Assembly: GCA_031216915.1 (NCBI GenBank)
Contig: CM062297.1
Span: forward strand, 177,496,356-177,560,355
DNA length: 64,000 nt
Source: Pictodentalium vernedei
Taxonomy: Eukaryota; Mollusca; Scaphopoda; Dentaliida; Dentaliidae
Reading direction: 5' to 3'
Shown here: positions 22,640 through 34,127 of the stretch, in pieces
Numbering within the stretch: the stretch's first letter is position 1
Layout: each line of letters starts with the position of its first letter
Program-made: the position numbers and the translations under genes
Notes under the pieces: model-generated
Told to the model about the DNA's origin: nothing
What the model saw: only the letters and a program-made list of their open reading frames with translations
Databases searched by the model: none

Positions 22640-23740
22640 GTAAATCGTGTCATCTTTATCACAACCAGCAAGGTCGCAACCTTCATGTATTCCGTTGTGT
22701 GGTCCGTATTGCATTGTAAGCACTGTACTGGACGAGCTTTGGACGCGATTTCTTACTATAGGAGACCCTCTTCTTCGCTATTCTATGCGGCTAAAGTGGA
22801 GGCTCTTCCGGCGTGGTGTAGGGATCATTATGTTCATATTCTTGATCCCTCCATACTACTCATTGCTATTTTTTTAGTATACTTGTTTCACAAGATCTAC
22901 TGCAGCCTGTTATTATTTAGGTTATAGGTTTATGTTACCTCATACCTATGCACTCTACGATAGTTTACAATTGAGTCTTTTGTCTCTTTATCTAAGTCAG
23001 TTAGTAACTTTTTGATAAATTGACTTAGAATCTTTAGATTAAATTCCTATATGGATTTTAACTTCGGTTCTTATTTAGCTAAGTAATCATTTGAGCCTCT
23101 GGAAACAGTAGTTTTCAAATTCTGACCTTTTAGACAGTAATTCTGTTGGTTTCTCTTTTACTGTAGAGTCAGTGAGTTTCATGCACTATCAATGGATGAT
23201 TTTCACTTTCGTAGTTTCGGAATCAATACTTCCGTTACTATTTAGGTTGGATTGTTGCATAACAGTTAGGCTCCTATTATCCGGAACCTATTATTTTAAG
23301 GTCCTTCCGTCTTCGTATGGGCATAGGCCTTTACTCTTTCCGGGTACAGTTTATGTATTTATAAACAGATATCTGTTTATTACTATGGGCGTAAGCTTCT
23401 TCTCTCTTTGATGTATAGTAGAAGGACGTTACGCTCCATTTTATTGTTAATGGATTCTATTAACTATCGGTACTGCTTATGGTATATCATTGACTTAGCA
23501 GTTGTGCTTAAGATTTCGGCTCATGAAGTAAGAGTTCTACTTCTTGGGCTTACATTAATAGTGTCACTATTATAGATTTTTGAAGGCCGCTCATTGCGCT
23601 CAGCCATCCACATTCATGAATTTTATCTCAGAAATATCGAGTCCATTTCTGGAGGCCTCTATTGTTAGGTCTATTATCTACTGCTCAGAATGTCATTCAC
23701 TTAACAGTTGCTACTATAGCTAGGTAGGCTGTCTGTTTCG
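22640..23740 (+). pseudogene. DIRS B tyrosine recombinase relic
   Basis: The N-terminal part has the AAKVEALPAW.RDHYV pattern and PSILLIAIFLVYLF. The catalytic domain retains RVSEFHAL (first Arg, codon at 23165), then PGTVYVFINRYLF, the His-x-x-Arg box HEVR (His at 23522, Arg at 23531), and a FYLRNI-type nucleophile region (Tyr at 23624, after a 1-bp loss). In DIRS elements this enzyme integrates the circular DNA by site-specific recombination instead of a DDE integrase. Several frameshifts make this copy inactive as it stands. Confidence 0.83.
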
Positions 23741-24145
23741 GCAGTGTCTCCGTTTGGCTGCCCTCTTCGCTCTGGGCTATTTGACCCAGGGCAAGAAAAA
23801 GGGGGGGGGGGGAGGGTGTTCCCTTGGGTCACCTGTTTTACTATGAAAACAAGGGGATACCTCCTCCGGAGTTAGTAATTCTGAGCTGTTATTGGGATGG
23901 TTGTTTAGTGAGAAGTTTATGTTTTTAAAATTCATTCAAGTCTTAGTTTTTAAAGTATAGCTTTTGAATATTGCATATGTCAACGGACATGATTATGCAA
24001 TCCTCAGACACTTTTAGGAGTATAAGAGTCTCTATTCTCTAGACTTACTTTATTTATTGGCTTACTTTAAAAATTATTAGTATAAGGATTATATTGGATA
24101 TTAATAGAGTACATGGATGTATGAAGCTCAATTTTGGAAGGTGTT

Positions 24146-24180
24146 GTATCTTTCTAATTTATCATAAATAAGAAAGATAC
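24146..24180. other. Conserved 3' stem-loop, copy B
   Basis: GTATCTTTCT and AGAAAGATAC pair around a 15-nt A/T loop, followed by ATGTAA. Present at the same place in copies A, E and F, and with a different stem sequence in D. Confidence 0.75.
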
Positions 24181-24290
24181 ATGTAAGGCCTATTACTTCT
24201 TTTTCCCTACAGGGGATGACTCTATTTTATTTTATTGAGCGTATTCCATTTTGCTCTATGTCCTTGGCCCTCCAGCCTTTTTACTATTCA

Positions 24291-24377
24291 GCTATGTCTG
24301 GGTCATTGGTACAGTATAAAAATGTTAAAAAATTTATAGTAATTTATATATTTTTTATACTTACCAATGACCCAGAC
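24291..24377 (+). other. DIRS B internal complementary region
   Basis: The first 33 bp are the inverse of the element's left end (to ...AGTATAAAAAT) and the rest is the inverse of its right end (GTTAAAAAATTTATAG...CCAGAC). The order is that of the junction of a circular copy. About 87 bp, close to the 88 bp of Dictyostelium DIRS-1. In the accepted model it templates completion of the ends. Confidence 0.92.
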
Positions 24378-24450
24378 GGGGATGGCCCTCCCAGGAGTTG
24401 GAAACTCTTGCCTCCCCGCTGAGTACATAGCGCTTACCAGGCACTGGTTA

Positions 24451-24679
24451 TTAGAATGATTAATGGCGCCAATTTCGGAACGTCCTTGACACTGCGCATG
24501 CGCAGTAGGGGCGAAGTGTGGAGGGCCTTTCAGGACATGTTTTCTTTAGTTTTAGATGCAAATTTTGGGGATTGGGGGGCAAAATTTGTGTTTGGCCCTA
24601 TATTTTAAGAGTTAGCACCAGCTATGTCTGGGTCATTGGTAAGTATAAAAAATATATAAATTACTATAAATTTTTTAAC
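24451..24679 (-). repeat. DIRS B right inverted terminal repeat with 26-bp extension
   Basis: 229 bp: 203 bp inverse to the left repeat plus an extra ATATAAATTACTATAAAT...-type 26 bp at the outer end, also seen in A, E and F. DIRS-1 has a 27-bp right extension. Palindrome CTGCGCATGCGCAG at 24492-24505. Confidence 0.9.
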
Positions 24680-25369
24680 TTTCGTGGCATGACCTTTTTG
24701 TGGTCATTCTTGCTATGAATGTTCCATTGTTAAATCAGTGTTTCCTCTCTCCCTTTCCTTTATTCTCCCTAGCTATTCTCCCATGATTTTGGCTTATTTT
24801 TTGTAATGTTTATTACTAAAATTTCTTGGGAGTTTTGGCTTGGAAACAGAATTATTTTCTGTTTTTTCCCCATGTTTACGTCCTCACCCTAGGGGTGTTT
24901 AGGCATTTTGGTCTGCATCTACCATCTGATGTTCTACAGTTTCTTCTCTGGAAGCCTCTGTTTTGCATCACATAGTGTTTAAATTGGTAACTGATTTCGG
25001 GCCATGTTTGTTTCAGTGCCTGGAGTCATGTTTCCGGTTTGTTGACACTTTTGCTTATGTTGACAACTGTTACTTCTGACAATGATTACTTGTCTTCTGC
25101 TTTATTTAGTTCATAGCAAGATACATTAATATTGTCTGTAAGTGTTACATTAATTTTTCAAAATGATTAAAAAATTTTGTCCACACTTAGGCTTTTTTGG
25201 GATCCTTTGGGCTCAGTGTTCCCATTGGGAACTTGGGCTCTTCTGAAATTTTTTTCAAAAATTTTTTTTTTGGAAAATTATTTTCTTTGGAAATGTTATA
25301 ATGAATTATAATATATTATGTATATTTATTTGAAGAGTTAGTGTGAGTAATATGTCGGTGTATATTTTT

Positions 25370-28230
25370 TCTGGTTGAAAAAATATTCTTCAATCGTAAT
25401 GCGAGGATATCTTCCTGTAATTCACAAGTTCGTTGTGTTTCTTATAGTCAGTGTAGTCGCATTAATTCTTGCTCTGTGTGTGTTGATTGATATGACAACG
25501 TTGGAGACTTGTGTCACGGTATTTTGTTGCGGTGAGAGGTCCATTACGGTCCTCTCTCCATAGGGTCACTATATACTATCAGTTTCTTTTTCAGAACTCA
25601 GAGTGATGTTTCCGTGATGTCTTCAATAAGTGTGTCTCCGTCGTTGCAATATTAGGGCTAGCGGGAAGTGCTCAAGGTATTACGACAATTGCTGGGAGTT
25701 AGCTAGTTCTATCGAAGGCATTGTCGCCCGCTGGTCCGCCCGGTGTCGCGACCATTCACCAGGAAAGAATGGCTCAGCACCCGGGCTAGTCCGTTGCGGT
25801 TCAGGGAAGCAGATTGGGTGATGCGAGCACTATAAATCTTCAGATGTGCACACCCAGCAACGACGGATCCGAGGATAGTACGGAGGAAGCCTGTCAGTCT
25901 GATAGCTAGCTCGTCCAGGTCCCCCGGACCGTGAGCAAGAGAGGCCCCCTCTCTCTTGCATCAACATCTGCGCCGCGATGTTGTTGTATGTTGTTCGCTT
26001 AGTCGGAGCTTACGTCCACTCCTCCTGCTCGGGACGCTCCATCGCATGACAGCCCTACGCGGATGTTATATTGGCTTCCTCATCCTCATCAACACACACG
26101 ACCGCACCTTGGCTATGTGACCACAGATTTCCAGGGGACGTTCGCATATTATATAAATGCAGGATTGAACATCCCTGGTGCTCCTGCTTCGCCGACCAAG
26201 GAATACACATCGACCAGGTCACTCCATCTGCTAGCCAAGGATATGAGACCTTTCCAGTTGGGACGTTCGCATATTATATACATGCAGGAATGAACATCCC
26301 GGGAGCTTCCAGCAGATATTCACGTAGGACTGCGGCTCCACAGGTCTCATAGGGTAACCGTGATGTCTTCGTAAAGTGTGCTTCCGTTGTCACAGTCAAA
26401 TGAAGAGTTAGCGACAAAGTGCTCATGTAGATACGTCAATTACCTGGAGTTCCCTAGTAGGATCGATGGCGTTGGCGTCCGCTAAATCGCCCGGTGTCGC
26501 GACCATTCACCGAATGGCTCTGCACCCGGGTTCGTCCGTTGCGGTCCAGGAAGGAGATTTGGGTGATGTGAGCACTATAAAATACAATGTGCACACCCAG
26601 TGATGACGGATACAAGGACGGTACGGAGGAAGCCTATTAGTCCGGTTCCTAGCTCGTCCAGGTCCATCTGGGCTGCGAGCGAGTGAGGTCCCTCTCTCAT
26701 ATTACAACATCTGGGTCCAGATGTTGTGGTACAAAACGTTCCTCAGTTGGAGCATACGTCCACTGCTCGGGACGCTCTGTTAATATAGACAGTCCGGAGA
26801 GACTGCTCATTCGGCTTCCTCATCCTCACTGCAGCACACGCGACCACACCTTGGCTACGTGACCTGTGATATTCAATCAGTATCGCCGACCAGGGATTCT
26901 ATGGCGACCAGGTCACGCCATCCAGTAGCCAAGGATACGAGGCCTTCATTCTCCGGACGTTCGCATATTAGAGGTATGCAGAAGTGAACGTCCAAGGAGC
27001 TTCCAGCGGCTAAATCCTATAAGACCGCAGCTAAACAGGCCTCTGTTACGGACATGCTATCGCAGATAGCACAAATTATCACAGCATCCCAGCAACTGAC
27101 AGTAACTCTGTCAGATCAGGAATTATCCGAGGAAGCTGGGTGGTACGTTCCGCTGCAGGTTCAGGCACGGACGACCAAGAATTTCAAGTGGTCCGACAGG
27201 ATGCCGAAAGGGATACGGATGAGTTGTATTTTCCCTTTTTGGAACAACATAATTGCCGTAGAGTGCATCAGGCATTATCATCGGACGTTGTTCCTCTGGA
27301 CCAAAATGCTGCGTTGCCAGATAAGAGATGGATAGCGCCACTGGACACAGAATTCTTAATCGGTTTCGGGACATCATCCCTCAGTTTCTGACATAGTCCA
27401 GATATGTTTCACGGACATTTGATCTGTTGAATGACGCTATATTTATATAACTTGCTACCTAAATGGGCAGGTCAGGTTTCTTATCGGCAATATGCTCTAC
27501 ATCTGCCTTTCATCAATTCATCGAATATTTTGAAACGGCAGGACGAGGATTCAGAGAGTTCTCTGCGTCTAGACGACCAGGTCAGGAACTAGTATTGTTT
27601 ATCTGCCGTCTATGTCAATTCCAACCATGATGTTGGAAATAACAATATCGTCTAGCAGGGACAGCTTAGACGCATTCATCGTACGCAGATCACCTTACCA
27701 GAACAGTATCATTACATATCAAAGCAAAAAGAATTCTAGGATGTACAATCTCCTTAAGAGTTCTTTCAAGGGCCTCACGTAAAACTCACGCACGTTTAGT
27801 GGCATTATGGAGTTGGTTGGACGTGACGCGGCCCTGGCTACATCCACGCGTGTAGATAATAAGGTGAAAAACTCTCTCAGAGTCGCTCCGGTCTCCGGAG
27901 AGTTTTCTTCGACGGCAAGCTTTCCGCAGTTTATGATCAGTTAACTAAGACAGCTTTAGACTCTCTGCTATTTAAATTCGCTTCCATATAGTCGGATTCA
28001 GCAGAGAAGAGTAGGACAGGCACTTCTGGGATGAATATGTCCAAGGGAAGTTCCTATAGAGGTTCCCATGCATCCTCTAGGTCTTATTCTAGAGACCGTC
28101 AAGGTAGCGACTCAGATAGGGGCCATAATTCTGGTCAGATACCCCTAGGTCGACGAGGCGAGGTGCGGGCCGTAAAGGACATGGTTTCTCCTTCCGCAAG
28201 CCTTGCAGGACCAGGAAGTAATGGTTTTAT
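25370..28230 (+). pseudogene. DIRS A gag relic with a different internal duplication
   Basis: Broken relative of the copy E Gag. The N-terminal cysteine motif is destroyed. GTGATGTCTTCAATAAGTGT at about 25616 and GTGATGTCTTCGTAAAGTGT at about 26362 begin two tandem copies of a segment of about 750 bp, shorter than that in B and F. The later part has RRDAALATS-like sequence at about 27805 and the basic C-terminal stretch GSYRGS.ASSRSYSRDRQG at about 28040-28100, followed by 40 or so residues that E lacks. Stops and frameshifts throughout. Confidence 0.82.
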
Positions 28231-28269
28231 CCTCTATCGTGTATTAGTGAGCGGAAGACTGTCGAGTTT

Positions 28270-29210
28270 ATCAATTATTTGAGATTAGATTCCGGACGTA
28301 CCTCAGATTCAAGGGGTGTTTTTGGAAGCACTATATTGTTCCTCAAACGAAATCCTCTGTTAACTCGGAGTCCAAGATGGACTCAGCTTCCGTCAGTCAG
28401 TAGGATAGAGGCTCGCTTCCATCAGAAGTCCAGTCTCTTCTGGAATGATCGCGATAGAGATCGTAGAAATCCAGGATTTTCCAGGTTTCTACAACCATCC
28501 TTTTCTGGTTCCAAAACCAGACGGCTTGTTCCGTCCACTCAAAATCTGAGCTGGATAACAAGCTGATCGTGGCTATAAGTTTCCATCTGATCGGTCAGAG
28601 CGAGTATTCGGGTGTACGACTATGCTACATGCATAGATTTCTAGTTACATAATTTCACGTCATGGTTCATCAGGCGTTCAGAAAGTATCTTTGCTTCTTT
28701 ATCATAGGAATTGTGTTTCAGCACCGACCAATGTGTTCCGGTCTCAATCTAGTTCCTGGGCTTTCACTCGAATAACAAACTCGGTAATGACTCATTTCCG
28801 AGCTCATTCGTCTGCGGTAACGTCGGCCTTCCTGGATGACATTCTTCAGAGGTATGGCAATGAGTTAACGCTTCAGAACGATGTGAAGATTCTGCTTCTA
28901 TTGATCCGACATCTTGGTTTCATAAGTAAACGAGGAGAAGTCGGATCTGGTTTCGTCCAAGTCATTTACCCACCGGGGGATGAGCTTCAAGATGCATAAC
29001 ATTCTCGTTCATCTGCTGTTAACCAGAGCGAAATTAATCAGTCGTTATGCTCGCTATTGTCTTCGCTCAGTCAAGGTCTCAGCGAGAGATCTCATGTGAC
29101 TGATACGTTGTGCGGAACTGCCGTGATTTTATTCCAATGGGGCGGTTACGCGTTTGTCCTCTCCTAATTTCTTTTAATTCAGAATTGGAGGGTGAAGTTT
29201 CTTTTGCTGG
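28270..29210 (+). pseudogene. DIRS A reverse transcriptase relic
   Basis: The only recognisable near-full reverse transcriptase region among the main family here. Early motif GFYNHPFLVPKPDGLFRP at about 28484-28537, later LNLVP.AFTRITNSVM, and the catalytic box FLDD (the YLDD position of DIRS and Ty3-like enzymes) at 28829-28840. LLLIRHLGFISKRGEVG follows, as expected for the thumb-side motifs. Frames are interrupted several times. It copies element RNA into DNA when functional; this copy is dead. Confidence 0.82.
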
Positions 29211-29229
29211 ATACGGACATCTTCTTGTC

Positions 29230-29895
29230 AAATCAAGTGAATAAGAGATTCAGACTTGGGGGCAAGTTTTCGGTGCTTAACTCAAGTACTTCCACTGCAA
29301 CAGATGCCAGTCAAACAGATTGGGTAGTTTCATTGAACCCAACGGATTAAAGTGCCAGGGTCTTTTGTTTCTGTAGTTCCTTATCAAGCACACAAACATC
29401 AAGAATGATGTCATTTTGGCTTGCGCTACGTTATTGGAGGAACGTTATTCAGAATGTTCATATGCTAATTCTGTCCGAAAACTCGACGGTATTAGCGTAT
29501 TTTCGGAATTATGGAGGCACTCATTCCATCCTGTTATTCATGTTAACGGATTGAATCTTTCGGTTGGTACTAGAACATCAAGTTCTCCTATTGGTCCGTC
29601 ATATTCTGCGTCGTCTGAACGTATTAGCGGACTCCCTTCACGGAGAGGTTGTTTTTTGCCACCAGAATGGACTTCCAACAAACGAGTATTCAATCAGATT
29701 GCTACCAAGGAGAGCGGCCAATGATCGACTTATTTGCGACGCATCTCAACAATCAGTTGCAGACGTATATGTCATAATGTTTCGATCTTCGAGCGTTTGC
29801 AGTAAACGCTCTATCATTCTTGTGAGATGGAATAATAAGATATACGTATCTTCCAGCGCCGTTGATTCAGCAGATATTGCTCAAATGTAATTATT
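29230..29895 (+). pseudogene. DIRS A RNase H relic
   Basis: TDASQTDW at about 29310, then LALRYWRNVIQNV-like, NSTVLAYFRNYGGTHS-like, and PPEWTSNKRVFNQIATKE followed by FATHLNNQLQTY. Matches the RNase H of copies B and F in order and spacing, with frameshifts. Confidence 0.8.
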
Positions 29896-29899
29896 TCAA

Positions 29900-30240
29900 T
29901 GCAAATTCTGTTGGTAGCTTCTCTAGCTCCACAAAGACTGTGGATTAATTTACTCATGCGTCTGTTGTGGGACATGCCGTGGAGGCTTCCTCCACATTTC
30001 GGTCCATTCTATGGTCAGATGGATTCAATCTACTATCAGTTCTGCTTATGATTATATCTTCATTCAGCAGTCTGTGCTTTAGTTTTAAGCTCATGAAGTA
30101 AGAGTTCTTCTACATCATGGGCTTAGACTAATTATGTCGCTATTACAGATCCATTTTCACCATTTTGAATCTGAGAATATTGAGTCCTTTCTGCAGATCT
30201 ACATTGTTTAGGTCTGTTATTTTTTACTCAGAATGTCATC
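29900..30240 (+). pseudogene. DIRS A tyrosine recombinase remnant (internally deleted)
   Basis: The upstream LLVASLAPQR.W.NLLMRLLW segment jumps directly to the end of the recombinase, removing about 1 kb with the first catalytic Arg. The HEVR box remains (His at 30092). The nucleophile segment, FYLRNIE in copy F, reads FESENIE here, so the Tyr is lost. No activity is possible. Confidence 0.8.
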
Positions 30241-30694
30241 TACTAAACAGTTGCAACTATATGTGTATAGACTTTCGGTTCTGGCAGTGACTCTGTCCTA
30301 CTGCCCTCTTTGCTCTGGAGTATTTGATCCAGGGCAGGGGAGGGGGGCAGGTGTTCCCTTGGGTCACCGGCTTTATAGTGTAAAGCAACTGAATACCTCC
30401 CTTGGAGTCAGTAATTCCGAGTTGGTTCCGAGATGATTTTAAGGGTAAAGCCTATGTTTACTCATCTGTGTAATATTTTTTAAAGTGTTGATCGGTGTGA
30501 AGTATCTGTATATATCACGTGATTAATTGGGTGTTAATATACAATCCTCGAACACTTTTAAATGAGTATATAGAGTCTCATTTCTCTAGACTCCCGTATT
30601 TATTGGCTTTCCTTTAAAAATATTAGTATAATGGGTTATACTAGATGTTTATAGAGATCATTGATATTATTGTGCTCAATTACAGAATGGTGTT

Positions 30695-30729
30695 GTTTCT
30701 TTCTTTTTTGATACAAATAAGAAAGATAC
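30695..30729. other. Conserved 3' stem-loop, copy A
   Basis: GTTTCTTTCT and AGAAAGATAC; stem weakened by one change compared with B, E and F. Confidence 0.65.
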
Positions 30730-30836
30730 ATGTAGCCTCTCTCTCCTTTTCTCATTGAGGGGATAGGTCTGTTATAGGTAATTGAGTCTTTTGGATTTTC
30801 CTTATGTCCTAGGCCCTCCAACCTTTTTACTATTCA

Positions 30837-30922
30837 GCTAAGTCTGGGTCATTGGTACAGTATAAAAATGTTAAAAAATTTATAGTAATTTATATATTTT
30901 TTATACTTACCAATGACCCAGA
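30837..30922 (+). other. DIRS A internal complementary region
   Basis: GCTAAGTCTGGGTCATTGGT...AAAAT followed by GTTAAAAAATTTATAG..., inverse of the left and right ends. The junction lies after 30869. Confidence 0.9.
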
Positions 30923-30998
30923 TGGGGATGGCCCTCCCAGGAGTTGGGAACTCTTACCTCCCCACTGCGTACATAATGCTTACCAGGCACTGGTTGTA

Positions 30999-31225
30999 AG
31001 AATGACTTTTGGCGGCAGTTTCGAGACCTCCTTGACACTGCGCATGCGCAGTGGAGTAAAAGTATGGAGGACCATATAGGACATGTATTTTTCGGTTTTA
31101 GATACAAATTTTGGGGATTGGGGGGTAAAATTTGCGTTTGGCCCTAAATATTTAGAGTTAGCACCAGCTAAGTCTGGGTCATTGGTAAGTATAAAAAATA
31201 TATAAATTACTATAAATTTTTTAAC
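30999..31225 (-). repeat. DIRS A right inverted terminal repeat with 26-bp extension
   Basis: 227 bp against 201 bp on the left. Palindrome CTGCGCATGCGCAG at 31038-31051. Confidence 0.9.
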
Positions 31226-31410
31226 TTTTCAAAAAATTTCAACAAAACCATATCATGTGACCCCTCATTGGAATGCGCTTGATGAGCTCGTTCCAACGAG
31301 GGGGCACATGATATGGTTTTGTTGAAACTTTTTGAAAAACAATATTTTTTCAACTGCTGAATTTGCATATTACGCAGGCGGATGCTGCCGTTTCGTTGGG
31401 TAAAGGGTTA
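31226..31410. mobile_element. Palindromic MITE, family 2, right part
   Basis: Continues the element begun at 17328. It holds the central fold-back, CAACAAAACCATATCATGTG with CACATGATATGGTTTTGTTG, and ends GTTGGGTAAAGGGTTA, inverse to the left end. Confidence 0.82.
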
Positions 31411-31969
31411 AACAACTTTCTCTGGTGAGCAATTAACTTAGAGTCCCTTGTTTCAGTTTTTTCTTTTTGTGAGTGGGGTCAGTTCTATCACCTAATTTTG
31501 GAGAAACAGGGAGAACATCACTATTATTTCGTGATAAGATTTGGAATGAAAATGCCATCATAATTTTAGTAAAAAATGAAGGCCATCACTAGTATTTGGC
31601 TATCAATATTATTGAGCAGCTGAGAGTATCACATAATGCAGAGTCTCATGGAATATTTCTTTGCAATGCTGTACTTCTTGCTAAAACGAGAATTTCACTA
31701 TTTACTTCACGTGATTAACAGATGATATTTGCAAAAAAGTTAAAATATTTCATTTTTTGTCTCCGAAACAAAGCTTACAACCAACCCCTCATTGCAATAG
31801 ACTCAATATGCAGTTTTTGAAAGTGTCCGCCTGAACTTTTTCAGAATTTCCACCAAAATAATTAGCAACAACCAATCCTCGAAATAAGCAATCATGTCTT
31901 TTGTGGGAGATAACATACAGGGTGAGTGAAGATAAATTTGGTTATGTCATGTTTCATTTGCATTTCATT
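31411..31969. other. Intron DNA, nothing recognised
   Basis: AT-rich, no repeat heads, no coding signal. Confidence 0.5.
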
Positions 31970-33699
31970 TTTTTAGCTCAACTTGACAAAGTCAAGCTGA
32001 GCTATTGCCATCACTTCTCGTCCGTCGGCGTACGTACGTACGTACGTACGTACGTACGTTAGTACGTACGTTAGTATGTTAGTACGTTAGTACGTACGTC
32101 CACAATTTCCTTTGGCACACCTCACAGGTCGCATTTATGATCAGATTACTTTGAAACTTCTTATGCTTGTTTGGGGTGACCTCTAGATGGGAGCTATCGA
32201 TTTTCTTCAATTTCCGTCAAAAAATGTTGCCGCGGCCAACGTTCTTAGAACTTAGTTTAGTCAAACCACAATATTTCCCTTTGGCACACCCTACAGGGCA
32301 CATTTATGATTTGATTGCTTTGAAACCTGGTATGCTTATTTAGGGTGACCTCTAGATGGGAGCTATCGATTTTCTTCAATTTCCGGCAAAAAATGTTGCC
32401 ACGGCCAACGTTCGTAGAACTTAGTTTAGTCAGACCTCAATATTTCCCTTTGGCACACCCTACAGGGTACATTTACGATCAGATTACTTTGAAACCTGGT
32501 ATGCTTGTTTGGGGAGACCTCTAGATGGGAGCTATTGATTTTCTTCAATTTCTGTCAAAAAATGTTGCCGCGGCCAATGTTCTTAGAACTTAGTTTAGTC
32601 AGAAGACTCAATATTTCCCTTTGGCACACCCTACAGGGTACATTTATGATCGGATTGCTTTGAAACCTGGCATGCTTGTTTGGGGTGACCTCTAGATGGG
32701 AGCTATCGATTTTCTTCAATTTCTGTCAAAAAATGTTGCCGCGGCCAACGTTCTTAAGACTTAGTTTAGTCAAACCACAATATTTCCCTTTGGCACACCC
32801 TACAGGGCACATTTATTATTTGATTGCTTTGAAACCTGGTATGCTTATTTAGGGTGACCTCTAGATGGGAGCTATCGATTTTCTTCAATTTCCGGCAAAA
32901 AATGTTGCCACGGCCAACGTTCGTAGAACTTAGTTCAGTCAGACCTCAATATTTCCCTTTGGCACACCCTACAGGGCCCATTTATGATCAGATTGCTTTG
33001 AAACCTGGTATGCTTGTTTGGGTAGACCTCTAGATGGGAGCTATCGATTTTCTTCCATTTCCGTCAAAAAATGTTGCCACGGCCAACGTTCTTAGAACTT
33101 AGTTTAGTCAGAAGACTCGATATTTCCCTTTGGCACACCCTACAGGGCACATTTATGATCGGATTGCTTTGAAACCTTTCATGCCTGTTTGGGGTGACCT
33201 CTAGATGGGAGCTATCGATTTTCTTCAATTTCCATCAAAAAATGTTGCCGCAGCCAACATTCTTTGAACTTAGTTTAGTCAGACCACAATATTTCCTTTG
33301 GCTCACCCTACAGGGCTCATTTATGATTAGATTGCTTTGAAACCTGGTATGCTTATTTACGGTGACCTCTAGATGGGAGCTATCGATTTTCTTCCATTTC
33401 CGTCAAAAAATGTTGCCACGGCCAACGTTCTTAGAATTTAGTCTAGTCAGACCACAATATTTCCCTTTGGCTCACCCTACAGGGCACATTTATGATCGGA
33501 TTGCTTTGAAACCTGGCATGCTTGTTTGGGGAGGCCTCTAGATGGGAGCTATCGATTTTCTTCGGTTTCTGTCAAAAAATGTTGCCACTGGCAAAAAAAC
33601 TGACATTGGTCCCAATGATCCTCAATTTTGCCATTTCATTTATAACTTACCAAGTTCAAGTTTGTCAAGTTGAGCTACAGTGTCATTGACACTTTCATT
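31970..33699 (+). mobile_element. TTTTAGCTCA hairpin-headed element with 169-bp satellite core, copy 2
   Basis: The most complete example. Head TTTTAGCTCAACTTGACAAA with GTCAAGCTGAGCTA, then CGTCGG and an ACGTACGT microsatellite (32028-32100). Nine units follow: CTCTAGATGGGAGCTATC at 32181, 32350, 32519, 32690, 32859, 33028, 33199, 33367 and 33536 (period 168-171). The right end, GTTTGTCAAGTTGAGCTACA...CACTTTCATT, is inverse to the head. No coding capacity. It stops 18 bp before an NDST exon. It resembles the bivalve pearl elements, thought to be Helitron-associated. Confidence 0.82.
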
Positions 33700-33717
33700 T
33701 TCTTTTCTGTGTTACAG

Positions 33718-33892
33718 GTATATGGAATACTTTCCTCTTCCAAGAAACACGAGTGCTGATATATTATTTGAAAAAAGTGCAACATACTTTGACAATGAAT
33801 TAGTTCCATTGAGAGCATCTTATCTTTTACCAAAGGCAAAAATTATTTGTATATTAACCGATCCTGCAAAGAGAGCTTATTCATGGTATCAG
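33718..33892 (+). CDS. NDST: NDST exon: sulfotransferase core, 3'-phosphate binding
   Basis: Acceptor TTTTCTGTGTTACAG, donor CAG|GTAAAT. The first base completes the Trp codon (TG|G). The exon then reads [20 protein letters not shown] through [20 protein letters not shown], 58 codons. The RAYSWYQ motif contains the serine equivalent to Ser712 of NDST1, part of the 3'-phosphate binding site for [12 protein letters not shown] matches the FEKSANYF signature of the family. The exon is boxed in by mobile DNA: a hairpin-headed tandem-repeat element ends 18 bp upstream and DIRS copy D begins 28 bp downstream, yet splice sites and reading frame are intact. Confidence 0.95.
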
Positions 33893-33919
33893 GTAAATTC
33901 TTTAATGCTCTGCCTTTAT

Positions 33920-34127
33920 ATTTTTATACTATAAACCAATGGCCCAGACTAGCTGGTGCAAACTCAAAGTTATCAAGGGCCAAACACAAATTTTGAACCC
34001 CACAATCCCCAAAATTTGCTTGCAAAACCGAAAATTAAAAGTCCTATCTGGTCCTCCATACTTTTATTCTCCGCACATGCGTAGCCATCAGGAAGTGACC
34101 GGAATTGGTGCAAACATCATTCTTTGT
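33920..34127 (+). repeat. DIRS D left inverted terminal repeat
   Basis: Inverse of the inner 200 bp of 40342-40590, with several differences, including CCGCACATGCGTAG here against CACGCATGCGCAG on the right. Confidence 0.85.

Larger units (their letters stand above)
17789..24679 (+). mobile_element. DIRS retrotransposon copy B (nested in A)
   Basis: 6891 bp, with the same termini as copy A. The two flanks, ...TTACCTAT and TTTCG..., rejoin to the sequence found uninterrupted in other copies (TTACCTATTTTCGAGG), so insertion was precise and left no duplication. Inverted repeats differ by one base in about 190. Inside are a duplicated, broken gag, a deletion that fuses gag to the RNase H region, and a frameshifted recombinase. 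The near-identical repeats with ruined genes imply the copy was already defective when it moved. Confidence 0.92.
17390..31225 (+). mobile_element. DIRS retrotransposon copy A (split by copy B)
   Basis: Starts ATTTTTATACTGTACCAATG and ends CTATAAATTTTTTAAC. Without nested copy B it is about 6945 bp. It has inverted terminal repeats (17390-17590, 30999-31225), an internal complementary region (30837-30922), and relics of gag, reverse transcriptase, RNase H and tyrosine recombinase in that order. The left-right repeat comparison shows about four differences in 200 bp. It sits in the middle of a family 2 MITE with no target duplication (CAAAT | TTTTC). It cannot be autonomous: gag is broken and most of the recombinase is gone. 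Confidence 0.9.

Noticed and set aside
17390..31225. LTR retrotransposon reading of the DIRS copies
   Set aside because: Terminal repeats are inverted, not direct; there is no DDE integrase or protease motif and no 4-6-bp target duplication.
32181..33540. CRISPR-like array
   Set aside because: Repeat and spacer are equally conserved; units of 169 bp are a satellite, and the DNA is from an animal.
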